Both the position numbers and the translations under genes were made by a program. Positions 1 to 6,714 of a stretch of 13,917 nt of DNA are shown piece after piece. Below the pieces are notes generated by a model. That model saw only the letters and a list, made by a program, of their open reading frames with translations. It was not told the origin of the DNA and did no database searches. Origin of the DNA: Clostridia bacterium (GTDB lineage Bacteria; Bacillota; Clostridia; Christensenellales; Borkfalkiaceae); NCBI GenBank assembly GCA_900771345.1, contig CAAGNQ010000040.1, positions 1 to 13,917 on the forward strand. The letters are read 5' to 3'. Numbering within the stretch: position 1 is the stretch's first letter; each line of letters opens with the position of its first letter.

Positions 1-84
1 AAAATTGACCAAACAATGTGCAATGGCTGTGGATTATGTGCAAGCTACTGCAAATTTGGCGCGATAGCAAAGGTGGAAAAATAA
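1..84 (+). CDS. iorA: Indolepyruvate:ferredoxin oxidoreductase alpha subunit, C-terminal end (partial)
   Basis: Only the last 27 codons are in the window, in frame 1, ending with TAA at 82-84. The visible peptide has the spacing C-x2-C-x2-C-x3-C (CNGCGLCASYC), the signature of a 4Fe-4S cluster, and IorA proteins end in ferredoxin-like Fe-S motifs of this kind. The stop codon directly abuts the ATG of iorB, which strongly supports the assignment. IorA carries the thiamine diphosphate site and the Fe-S clusters that pass electrons from arylpyruvate decarboxylation to ferredoxin in the cytoplasm. Nothing can be said about the rest of the protein or the operon promoter, which lie upstream of the window. 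Confidence 0.85.
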   Translation, partial: KIDQTMCNGCGLCASYCKFGAIAKVEK

Positions 85-654
85 ATGGAAAAATTAAATA
101 TAATGGTTGTTGGTGTTGGAGGTCAAGGAACACTTTTAACAAGCCGAATTATTGGAAAAACAGCATTAAATGCTGGATTTGACGTTAAACTTTCTGAGGT
201 TCACGGGATGGCACAGCGTGGTGGAAGCGTTGTAACCTTTGTTCGCTTTGCTGATAAGGTTAACGAGCCTGTCGTTGAAGAAGGAGAGGTTGATATTTTA
301 ATTGCTTTTGAAAAGCTTGAGGCATTAAGGTACGCTCACTTTCTAAAAAAAGATGGCAAACTTATCGTAAACGACTGCAGGATAGACCCTATGACTGTTG
401 TAATCGGTGCAAGCGAATATCCAGATAACGTTATCGAAAACCTCAAAAAAGAACACGAGGTTTATACAATCGACGGTGGGGCTATTGCCAATAAAATTGG
501 AAACAGCAAAGTGCTCAACTCTGTTGTTTTAGGTCTTGCGGCAAAGCATATCGGATTTTCAGTTGATGAATGGATTGAAATTATCGAAAAAACTGTTCCA
601 CAAAAAACTGTTGATATAAATAAGCAGGCTTTTATGGAAGGGTATAGTTTGTAA
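85..654 (+). CDS. iorB: Indolepyruvate:ferredoxin oxidoreductase beta subunit
   Basis: This 189-residue protein is the normal length for IorB. The N-terminus has the gamma-type 2-oxoacid oxidoreductase glycine motif VGVGGQGT (about residues 9-16), followed by the family motif SEVHGMAQRGG (about residues 37-47). With IorA it forms the complex that oxidises indolepyruvate, phenylpyruvate or hydroxyphenylpyruvate to the arylacetyl-CoA, CO2 and reduced ferredoxin; the reaction can also run backwards as a reductive carboxylation. The ATG follows the iorA stop with no gap, so the two subunits are probably translationally coupled. The paaK, ACT and aminotransferase genes downstream fit an aromatic 2-oxoacid substrate rather than pyruvate or branched-chain oxoacids, though exact substrate preference cannot be read from the sequence. 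Confidence 0.92.
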   Translation: MEKLNIMVVGVGGQGTLLTSRIIGKTALNAGFDVKLSEVHGMAQRGGSVVTFVRFADKVNEPVVEEGEVDILIAFEKLEALRYAHFLKKDGKLIVNDCRIDPMTVVIGASEYPDNVIENLKKEHEVYTIDGGAIANKIGNSKVLNSVVLGLAAKHIGFSVDEWIEIIEKTVPQKTVDINKQAFMEGYSL

Positions 655-677
655 TTTATAATATAAGAAGGTGTAGA

Positions 678-1976
678 ATGATTTGGAATGAGACAAAAGA
701 ATGTATGAGCAGAGACGAAATGTCGTCATTACAAAGCGCAAGGCTCGTAAAACTCGTTGATTACGTTTATCACAACGTAGATTTTTATCGCAAAAAAATG
801 CAAAACATTGGATTATTGCCATGCGATATTAAGAACATTGAAGACATAACTAAATTACCATTTACAACAAAAGACGATTTAAGGGATAATTATCCTTTCG
901 GGCTTTTTGCAGTGCCTAAATCACAAATTGTACGCGTGCACGCATCAAGTGGTACTACGGGTAAGGCAACCGTTGTAGGATACACAAGGCACGACCTCGA
1001 TATTTGGGCAGAGTGTGTTGCCAGATGCTTTACAATGGCAGGAGTCGGAAGAGAAGATATAATTCAAATCGCTTATGGTTACGGACTTTTTACAGGTGGA
1101 CTAGGTGCTCATAACGGTGCTGAGAAAATAGGCGCTATGGTTGTGCCTATGAGTACGGGAAACTCAAAGAAACTTATTACAATGATGAATGATTTCGGTG
1201 CGACTTCGATTGCTTGTACTCCGTCCTATTTACTACATATTGCTGAAATTTTAGAGTCTGAAAATCTTATTAAAGATATAAAACTTAAGACTGCAATATG
1301 TGGAGCAGAGCCTTGGACGGAAAAAATGCATAAAGATATTGAAGAAAGGCTCAATATTAAGGCGTATGATATTTACGGTCTAAGCGAAGTTATGGGGCCG
1401 GGTGTTGCGTGTGATTGTGAATTCCATAAAGGACTTCACGTATGCGAAGACCATTTCTATCCTGAAATTATTAATTCTGCTACAATGCAACCACAAACTG
1501 CTGGTGAGACGGGTGAACTTGTTTTTACAACGCTTACTAAAGAGGGCTTGCCACTTATAAGGTATAGAACGAAGGACTTGACGAGTATAGACTACACGCA
1601 ATGTGAATGTGGAAGAACTAGCGCTAGAATTTCTAGATTTAAAGGTAGGGTTGACGATATGCTAATTATTCGTGGCGTAAACGTTTTCCCAAGTCAAGTT
1701 GAGGCTGCACTTATTGAGGTTGAAGAGGTTTCTCCTCACTATATGATGATTGTTGATAGAGTTAATAATCTTGACACCTTAGAGGTTCAAGTAGAAATTA
1801 ATCCTCAGTATTTTACTGATGAAATTAAAGGGCTTGAAAAACTTACTCACAAAATTGCTCACGTGCTCTCGCAGGCGCTTGGGCTTAATCCAAAAGTTAA
1901 GATTGTTGAACCACAAACGCTCGTTAGAAGTGAAGGCAAAGCAGTTCACGTTATTGATAAGAGAAAACTATATTAA
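678..1976 (+). CDS. paaK: Phenylacetate-CoA ligase family protein (arylacetate:CoA ligase, AMP-forming)
   Basis: At 432 residues it matches the usual PaaK length. The AMP/ATP-binding signature SSGTTGK is at residues 90-96 and is preceded by RVHA, as in PaaK. A YGLSE motif typical of the adenylate-forming superfamily lies in the middle, followed by the PaaK-like stretch GVACDCEF. The C-terminal hinge and lid region has GRVDDMLI and RGVNVFPSQVE. It should form an aryl-adenylate and then an arylacetyl-CoA from arylacetate, ATP and CoA, releasing AMP and PPi. The start at 678 has a Shine-Dalgarno site (AAGGTG, 668-673). It sits 23 bases after iorB, so its product or substrate is the same arylacetyl-CoA that IorAB makes. 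An aryl acid other than phenylacetate, such as indoleacetate or 4-hydroxyphenylacetate, is equally possible. Confidence 0.92.
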   Translation: MIWNETKECMSRDEMSSLQSARLVKLVDYVYHNVDFYRKKMQNIGLLPCDIKNIEDITKLPFTTKDDLRDNYPFGLFAVPKSQIVRVHASSGTTGKATVVGYTRHDLDIWAECVARCFTMAGVGREDIIQIAYGYGLFTGGLGAHNGAEKIGAMVVPMSTGNSKKLITMMNDFGATSIACTPSYLLHIAEILESENLIKDIKLKTAICGAEPWTEKMHKDIEERLNIKAYDIYGLSEVMGPGVACDCEFHKGLHVCEDHFYPEIINSATMQPQTAGETGELVFTTLTKEGLPLIRYRTKDLTSIDYTQCECGRTSARISRFKGRVDDMLIIRGVNVFPSQVEAALIEVEEVSPHYMMIVDRVNNLDTLEVQVEINPQYFTDEIKGLEKLTHKIAHVLSQALGLNPKVKIVEPQTLVRSEGKAVHVIDKRKLY

Positions 1977-1995
1977 TATTTAGGGAGGAATGATT

Positions 1996-2424
1996 ATGGT
2001 AGCAAAACAATTATCTGTTTTTATTGAAAACAGACAGGGAAGACTTGGAGAAGTCTTGAACGTTTTAAAAGAAAACAAGGTAAATATTTTATCATTGAGC
2101 TTGGCTGATACGACTGAATATGGATTGTTAAGGCTTATTGTCAACAATCCAGAACTCGGCAAGCAGAAGCTCACTGAAGACGGCTTTTCAACAATGCTAA
2201 CAGACGTTATTATTATGAAAATAAACCACGAGGCAGGTAGTCTTCAAGATTTATTGGCAGTGCTAGCAAATAATGATATAAACGTTGAATATATGTATGG
2301 TCTATCTATTGATGGAAACGAGGCGTACGTTGTATTAAAAGCATCAGACCTTCAAAAAGCAAGCGATATTTTGACGTCAAACGGTGTTAAAACTATTTCA
2401 ACAGAGGATATTGCAGGTTTATAA
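1996..2424 (+). CDS. Tandem ACT-domain protein (amino-acid sensor)
   Basis: A small cytoplasmic protein of 142 residues built from two ACT domains, roughly residues 3-70 and 71-142. The first begins with the ACT-like pattern LSVFIENRQGRLGEVLNVL, and the second has the matching pattern beginning EAGSLQDLLAVLANNDINVEYMY. ACT domains bind amino acids. Stand-alone pairs like this often accompany iorAB and paaK, where a role in sensing aromatic amino acids or stabilising the pathway is plausible but unproven. I chose the ATG at 1996 rather than 1990: the Shine-Dalgarno site GGGAGG at 1983-1988 lies 7 bases before 1996 but only 1 base before 1990. There is no DNA-binding or catalytic domain, so any regulation must act through a partner protein. 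Confidence 0.88.
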   Translation: MVAKQLSVFIENRQGRLGEVLNVLKENKVNILSLSLADTTEYGLLRLIVNNPELGKQKLTEDGFSTMLTDVIIMKINHEAGSLQDLLAVLANNDINVEYMYGLSIDGNEAYVVLKASDLQKASDILTSNGVKTISTEDIAGL

Positions 2425-2425
2425 T

Positions 2426-3238
2426 ATGATTATTGACTTTCATACACATATTTTTCCTGATAAAATTGCAAAGACAACTATTGACGCCTTAAAGGCGCGC
2501 TCAAACGGCAATCCTAGAACTGACGGCACGGTTGACGGTATGGTGTCGGCTATTGATAGGGCAGATGCTGATATAGCAGTTGCTCTTCCTGTTTTAACGA
2601 AGGAAACGCAGTTTGATAGCGTTCTTAAGTTTGCAATATCAGTTAATGAAAGATTTAAGGACGTAAAAAAGAATAAAATTGTTTCTTTTGCTGGAATGCA
2701 CCCAAAATGTGATGATATTGATGGTAAAATGGCGTATATTAAGAGTTGTGGTATTAAGGGCGTTAAGATTCATCCTGATTATCAGAGTACTTATATAGAC
2801 GATAAAGGGTATGTTGAAATTTTAAAGTGCGCAAAAAAATATGACCTTATAGTTGTAACGCACTCGGGAATTGACGACGGATATGTTGGTGAAACGGTAA
2901 AATGCCCACCAGAGAGGGTGTATAACCTTATTAAGGAAGTTAATCACGATAAGTTTGTTTTAGCACATTACGGTGCACATAAACAATGGGAAATAGTGCT
3001 TGATATTTTGGCAGGAGAGAACGTATTTTTTGATACTGCGTTTACGTTGCACGAAATTAATGAAGACCTATTTAAGAAGATTCTTTATAAGCACGGCGAA
3101 GATAGAGTTTTATTTGCAACAGACTGTCCGTGGAGGGATATAAAAGAGGATATTGATATTCTCAAATCATATAATCTAGGCAAAGAAACTGAAGAAAAAT
3201 TATTTTATAAAAATGCTATAAAATTACTAGGCATTTAG
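2426..3238 (+). CDS. Amidohydrolase family 2 metal-dependent hydrolase/decarboxylase (TIM barrel)
   Basis: A 270-residue protein starting one base after the ACT-gene stop. The ATG at 2426 puts the catalytic motif near the N-terminus (MIIDFHTH), as in this family; a longer reading from 2384 would add 14 residues that overlap the ACT gene. Visible metal and catalytic positions are H6 and H8 (HxH on strand 1), H116 in KIHPDYQ, H146 in VVTHSG, H181 in LAHYG and D233 in LFATDCPW. This set matches the amidohydrolase-2 group, which includes ACMSD and gamma-resorcylate decarboxylase as well as true hydrolases, so the reaction may be C-C or C-N cleavage. Its place between the ACT protein and the aminotransferase suggests an aromatic or amino-acid-derived substrate. 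The actual substrate is unknown. Confidence 0.85.
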   Translation: MIIDFHTHIFPDKIAKTTIDALKARSNGNPRTDGTVDGMVSAIDRADADIAVALPVLTKETQFDSVLKFAISVNERFKDVKKNKIVSFAGMHPKCDDIDGKMAYIKSCGIKGVKIHPDYQSTYIDDKGYVEILKCAKKYDLIVVTHSGIDDGYVGETVKCPPERVYNLIKEVNHDKFVLAHYGAHKQWEIVLDILAGENVFFDTAFTLHEINEDLFKKILYKHGEDRVLFATDCPWRDIKEDIDILKSYNLGKETEEKLFYKNAIKLLGI

Positions 3239-3247
3239 GAGTTTATT

Positions 3248-4444
3248 ATGTCTAACATAAACGAAAAATCATACGCATTAGGTAGTAAACGCTCAATAAT
3301 TAGAGAGATTTTTGAATATAGCAAAGTTAGAGCAAAGGAAATCGGCGCTGACAAGGTTTTTGATTTTAGTTTGGGAAACCCTAGCGTAGAGCCTCCTAAA
3401 GAGGTTACGGAAACTCTTGTTAAATTGCTAATGGAAGAAAACGCTACGGCTCTTCATGGGTATACCTCTGCACAAGGTGATTTGGGCGTGAGGACTGCTA
3501 TTGCTGATAATATTAACAGTAGATTTTCTGCAAACGTTACGGCTAATAATATTTATATGACCTGTGGTGCGGCAGCGTCCCTTTCAATCTGCTTAAAGGC
3601 AGTTATGAATACTGGGGATAAATGTGTTGTTTTTGCGCCGTTTTTCACAGAATACAGAGTGTTCGTTGAGAACGCTGGTGGAAAACTAGTCGTTTCAATG
3701 CCAAATGAAAATGATTTTCAGGTAGATGCTGTTGACTTTGAGAGTAAGATAACAAAAGAAACTAAAGCAGTTATAATAAATTCGCCAAACAATCCTAGTG
3801 GTGTTGTTTATTCTGAGAAAACTATAAAAAACGTTTGTGCAATTTTGGAAAAAAAGCAAAAAGAATACGGCAGACCTATTTATCTTATAACTGACGAGCC
3901 TTATCGTGAACTTGTGTATGGAGATGTTGACGTTCCATACGTTATGAATTATTACGATAATTCTATGGTGTGTTATTCTTATTCTAAATCCTTATCTCTT
4001 CCAGGAGAAAGAATAGGGTATATCGCAGTTAATCCAAAAATGGCTGATTCAAATGACGTGTATTTAGCAGTGTGTGGGGCAGGTAGGTCACTAGGATACG
4101 TTTGCGCACCGAGTATGTTCCAAAAGTTAATTGCACGTTGTATTGATGCTAAAGTTAATATCGAGGCGTATGAAAGAAACAGAAATTTATTGTATAATTC
4201 ATTGAAAGAGTACGGTTTTGAATGCATAAAGCCTGACGGAGCGTTTTATTTGTTTGTTAAATCTCCTGACGTATCGGCAACTGCATTCTATGAAAGAGCC
4301 AAGGAATATGAAATTCTCGTTGTTCCGTGTGATGATTTTGGAATTGAAGGATACGTGAGAATAGCATATTGCGTGGATTATGAAAGAATTAAAAACTCGC
4401 TTGAATCGTTTAAGAAACTTGCAAAAGATTATAATCTAAAATAA
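3248..4444 (+). CDS. Class I/II PLP-dependent aminotransferase, probably for aromatic amino acids
   Basis: A 398-residue fold-type I aminotransferase of normal length. Key features are GNPS near residue 43, the cofactor-contacting NNPSG at 181-185, D216 in TDEPYRELVY (pairs with the pyridine nitrogen of PLP), and K247 in SYSKSLSLPGERIGY (Schiff-base lysine, followed by R255). The C-terminal VRIAYC contains the arginine expected to bind the substrate alpha-carboxylate. It should interconvert an amino acid and its 2-oxoacid. Co-location with iorAB and paaK makes aromatic amino acids and arylpyruvates the likely pair, but the sequence alone cannot exclude aspartate or alanine. The ribosome-binding site AGGAG (3237-3241) overlaps the stop codon of the preceding gene. 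A bidirectional terminator follows at once, so this is the last gene of the operon. Confidence 0.9.
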   Translation: MSNINEKSYALGSKRSIIREIFEYSKVRAKEIGADKVFDFSLGNPSVEPPKEVTETLVKLLMEENATALHGYTSAQGDLGVRTAIADNINSRFSANVTANNIYMTCGAAASLSICLKAVMNTGDKCVVFAPFFTEYRVFVENAGGKLVVSMPNENDFQVDAVDFESKITKETKAVIINSPNNPSGVVYSEKTIKNVCAILEKKQKEYGRPIYLITDEPYRELVYGDVDVPYVMNYYDNSMVCYSYSKSLSLPGERIGYIAVNPKMADSNDVYLAVCGAGRSLGYVCAPSMFQKLIARCIDAKVNIEAYERNRNLLYNSLKEYGFECIKPDGAFYLFVKSPDVSATAFYERAKEYEILVVPCDDFGIEGYVRIAYCVDYERIKNSLESFKKLAKDYNLK

Positions 4445-4450
4445 AAAAAC

Positions 4451-4490
4451 AAAAGCCAATCCAAATTGATATTTTTGGGTTGGTTTTTTT
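4451..4490. terminator. Bidirectional intrinsic terminator between convergent genes
   Basis: CCAATCCAAA (4456-4465) pairs with TTTGGGTTGG (4474-4483), with one G-T pair and an 8-base loop. The plus strand continues into a run of T at 4484-4490, and the minus strand reads into a T-rich tract from the complement of 4443-4454. The A and T flanks extend the stem. It lies between the aminotransferase stop (4444) and the AraC-type stop (4493), so it serves both converging transcripts. Confidence 0.85.
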
Positions 4491-4492
4491 CT

Positions 4493-5380
4493 TTATATTT
4501 TTGTTAATTTTTTATCATTCCTTGCAAACTCTTTTCTATATTCAACAGGTGATAATCCTGTATGTTTTTTAAAAAATCTTGTAAAATAATGAATATTTTC
4601 AAACTTTAATTGCTCGGATATTTCGGTTATTGTTTTTGTAGTTTGAGTTATAATTTGCTTGGCGCATTCTAATTTTTTTGCATTTATGTATTCGGTTATA
4701 GTTTTTTTAGTATATTCCTTGAACGATTTGCAAAGTGTTGAGCGATTTGTTCCAAACATAAACGACAATTCGTCAATTGTCGCTTTTTCAAGATAGTTAT
4801 CGTTGATATAAGATACAATTTCATAAACGTCAAACCTGTTGTCAATTTCCACATTATCATTTTCGCTAATACTGTCGTTAGTTGCGCGTATTAGAGACAA
4901 CAAAAAGCATTCTAATAAGTTTTTTAGCATTTGCTCTGAACCAAAGGGAAAATGCTTTTTCTTTTTCATATCATATAACGGCACGTCGTAAGGAGGAGAA
5001 AAAAGGTTTCTGCCTTCTTTTACTATTTCAGCAAGTTTCTTTATTGAACTTGCCTCTAGTGTTATGGGTGCGCAGGAAAACTTGTCTAAGCAATTGCTAG
5101 AGCATTGAAAACCAATTATGATAACGACAGGACGAAGACCTGCATCACACTTAAGAGAATGGGACTCGTTGGGTCTATGGATAATCATTTGCTGTTTTTT
5201 AAGCGTGCCAGAATAATCCTCGCTTGATACGTAAAGCTTGCCACTTGAAACAAAAATTAGTTCATAAAAATCGTGGTTGTCAGTTTGAGTGTAAAACTCT
5301 GCAGGGAATTCGAAAAAATGCACGTTAGCAAGTTTTGTTATTGTGATTGATGGAGTGAGTTCTTTTAAGATAAATTCCAT
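4493..5380 (-). CDS. AraC/XylS-family transcriptional regulator with N-terminal cupin domain
   Basis: A 295-residue regulator. Residues about 20-95 resemble the AraC cupin ligand-binding domain (FYELIFVSSGKL, then MIIHRPNESHSL). The last 100 residues hold the two helix-turn-helix units, with the typical IVSYINDNYLEKATIDELSF, then ITEISEQLKFENIHYFTRFFKKHTGLSPVEYR split across the second unit. The frame stays open upstream to 5497, but the ATG at 5380 is preferred: upstream residues are unlike the family and overlap the promoter. No Shine-Dalgarno site precedes 5380, and the promoter predicts a transcript starting on that ATG. It is divergent from the M24/ASRT pair, its likely target. The cupin suggests a small-molecule, perhaps sugar, effector; the ligand is unknown. 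Confidence 0.9.
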   Translation of the reverse strand: MEFILKELTPSITITKLANVHFFEFPAEFYTQTDNHDFYELIFVSSGKLYVSSEDYSGTLKKQQMIIHRPNESHSLKCDAGLRPVVIIIGFQCSSNCLDKFSCAPITLEASSIKKLAEIVKEGRNLFSPPYDVPLYDMKKKKHFPFGSEQMLKNLLECFLLSLIRATNDSISENDNVEIDNRFDVYEIVSYINDNYLEKATIDELSFMFGTNRSTLCKSFKEYTKKTITEYINAKKLECAKQIITQTTKTITEISEQLKFENIHYFTRFFKKHTGLSPVEYRKEFARNDKKLTKI

Positions 5381-5386
5381 AACATC

Positions 5387-5415
5387 ATTATACAAAATAA
5401 ATAAGATTTTGTCAA
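5387..5415 (-). promoter_or_regulatory. Consensus sigma-A promoter of the AraC-type gene, apparently leaderless
   Basis: On the minus strand TTGACA (5415-5410) and TATAAT (5392-5387) are separated by exactly 17 bases, a perfect consensus in both hexamers and spacing. Counting 7 bases on from the end of the -10 element puts the expected transcription start at 5380, the A of the proposed start codon. The -35 hexamer lies inside one arm of the inverted repeat 5407-5453. Confidence 0.8.
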
Positions 5416-5453
5416 TAAATAAATTTACGATTGTGCAAAAAGAATTGACAAAA
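5407..5453. repeat. Perfect 10-bp inverted repeat in the divergent intergenic region, candidate operator
   Basis: TTTTGTCAAT (5407-5416) and ATTGACAAAA (5444-5453) are exact inverted copies separated by 27 bases. The left arm contains the -35 hexamer of the AraC-type promoter. A third GACAAA copy at 5461-5466 lies 14 bases downstream of the one at 5447 and overlaps the -35 region of the M24 promoter. This arrangement suits a dimeric or looping regulator acting on both divergent promoters, most simply the AraC-type protein itself. Binding is inferred. Confidence 0.55.
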
Positions 5454-5458
5454 TGGTA

Positions 5459-5487
5459 AAGACAAATATTTGCTAAAGTTGTATAAT
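5459..5487 (+). promoter_or_regulatory. Promoter of the M24/ASRT unit
   Basis: A perfect -10 TATAAT (5482-5487) lies 17 bases after a weak -35, AAGACA (5459-5464, four of six consensus bases). The predicted start near 5494 gives a leader of about 30 bases, which contains the ribosome-binding site AAGGAG (5510-5515) ahead of the ATG at 5524. A weak -35 overlapped by a repeated GACAAA motif is typical of promoters that need an activator such as an AraC-family protein. Confidence 0.65.
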
Positions 5488-5523
5488 TAAAATACAAATA
5501 TTATAAGAAAAGGAGAAACTATT

Positions 5524-6699
5524 ATGCAAAGAATATGTATTCCAGATTACGAATATCAGGAAAGAATTGCAAAAGCAGCAAAATTAGTTGCCGAAAAAGG
5601 ACTTGATGCAATGCTAGTAGTATCAACAGAAAGCGACTATGCGAATGCTAGATATTTTTCAGGCTTTTGGCCACTATTTGAGAGGGCTGGCGTTCTAATT
5701 GGCGCAAATGGTAAAGCAGTACTTCTAGTTGGCCCAGAATCAGCAATTTTTGCTAAGGACTTTGGTAAGATTGACAAGGTTATGGTATTAAAAGAGTTCC
5801 GTGAATCAGCAGACCCTGCATATCCAGAACTTGTTCCTGATACATTTAAGGACGCATTTAATTTTATTGGCGTAACTGGTGAAAACATTAAAATTGGTTT
5901 AGGTAGTTACGTAGAATGTACTCTTCCTATTATGGAAGGCTTGAAGGAAACTTTCCCAAAAGCAGATATCTCTATTTGTAGCGATATTATGGTTGCATTA
6001 AGAAGCATTAAGTCTGAAAATGAACTTGCTTGTATTAAAGAAGGATTTAGGATTGTAGAAATTGCAACAGACGAAGTAATTAAGGCGCTAAAACCAGGTG
6101 TTACCGAACTTCAGATGGTTGGTATTGCTCAAAAGGTTATTTACGAACATGGTGCAGAGTATGAAGGACTTCCTATGTACGTATTTAGTGAATCTTCAAC
6201 AAGACATGCAATCAGTCGTTCAACCTATAAGCAAATCGGCAAAAACGATATCGTGCAATTAAACCTTTCTGCTAAGATTGACGGATATTCTCCAGCAATC
6301 GGACTACCTGTATTTATGGGCAAAGCAGAGGGTGAAAAGAAGGAACTCGTTGAATTCTGTCTAAAAATGCACAACTGGACTACCGAAAACTTGAAGGCAG
6401 GCATTAAGGCTGACGTTGTTCCTAAAAAGTTCTTGCAGATGTTTAAGGATGCAGGCTATGAAAAGAATTACGTTTATGGACCATGCCACGGTACAGGTAT
6501 GATTGAAGTAGAAGCACCATGGATGGAAACATCATCAAACTACGACCTAAAGAAAAATATGACCTTCCAAGTTGATACCTTTATTTCAGGTTCTACTTTT
6601 GGATGCCGTTGGGAAAAGGGTATTGCAATTAAAGAAAATGGCGTAGAATCTTACACCGATTATCTTGAAAAACACGGCCTAATCGAACTTGGGTTTTAA
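5524..6699 (+). CDS. M24 (pita-bread fold) creatinase/Xaa-Pro peptidase-like protein with degenerate metal site
   Basis: A 391-residue protein with a creatinase-type N-terminal domain (about residues 10-160) and an M24 catalytic-type domain (about 165-385). The five metal-ligand positions of active M24 aminopeptidases would be D, D, H, E, E. Here they read N247 (in VQLNLSAKIDGY), A258 (SPAIG), H322 (CHGTGM), D351 (TFQVD) and E364 (RWEKG). The extra histidine of the HE motif before AP is V329. Loss of both aspartates argues against a dinuclear metallopeptidase. The LN...GY pattern recalls creatinase, which works without metal and uses the conserved histidine, so this may be a metal-free amidinohydrolase-like enzyme or a binding protein. 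It has an excellent ribosome-binding site and is followed 15 bases later by the ASRT-family gene. Cytoplasmic; no signal peptide. Confidence 0.85.
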   Translation: MQRICIPDYEYQERIAKAAKLVAEKGLDAMLVVSTESDYANARYFSGFWPLFERAGVLIGANGKAVLLVGPESAIFAKDFGKIDKVMVLKEFRESADPAYPELVPDTFKDAFNFIGVTGENIKIGLGSYVECTLPIMEGLKETFPKADISICSDIMVALRSIKSENELACIKEGFRIVEIATDEVIKALKPGVTELQMVGIAQKVIYEHGAEYEGLPMYVFSESSTRHAISRSTYKQIGKNDIVQLNLSAKIDGYSPAIGLPVFMGKAEGEKKELVEFCLKMHNWTTENLKAGIKADVVPKKFLQMFKDAGYEKNYVYGPCHGTGMIEVEAPWMETSSNYDLKKNMTFQVDTFISGSTFGCRWEKGIAIKENGVESYTDYLEKHGLIELGF

Positions 6700-6714
6700 T
6701 AGTTGAGGTGGATA

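Noticed and set aside
5381..5497. N-terminal extension of the AraC-type protein by 39 residues
   Set aside because: The extension covers the -10 and -35 elements, is unlike the family N-terminus, and has no ribosome-binding site.
6703..6714. TTG start for the ASRT-family gene
   Set aside because: It would place the start over the GAGGTG ribosome-binding site that serves the ATG at 6715.
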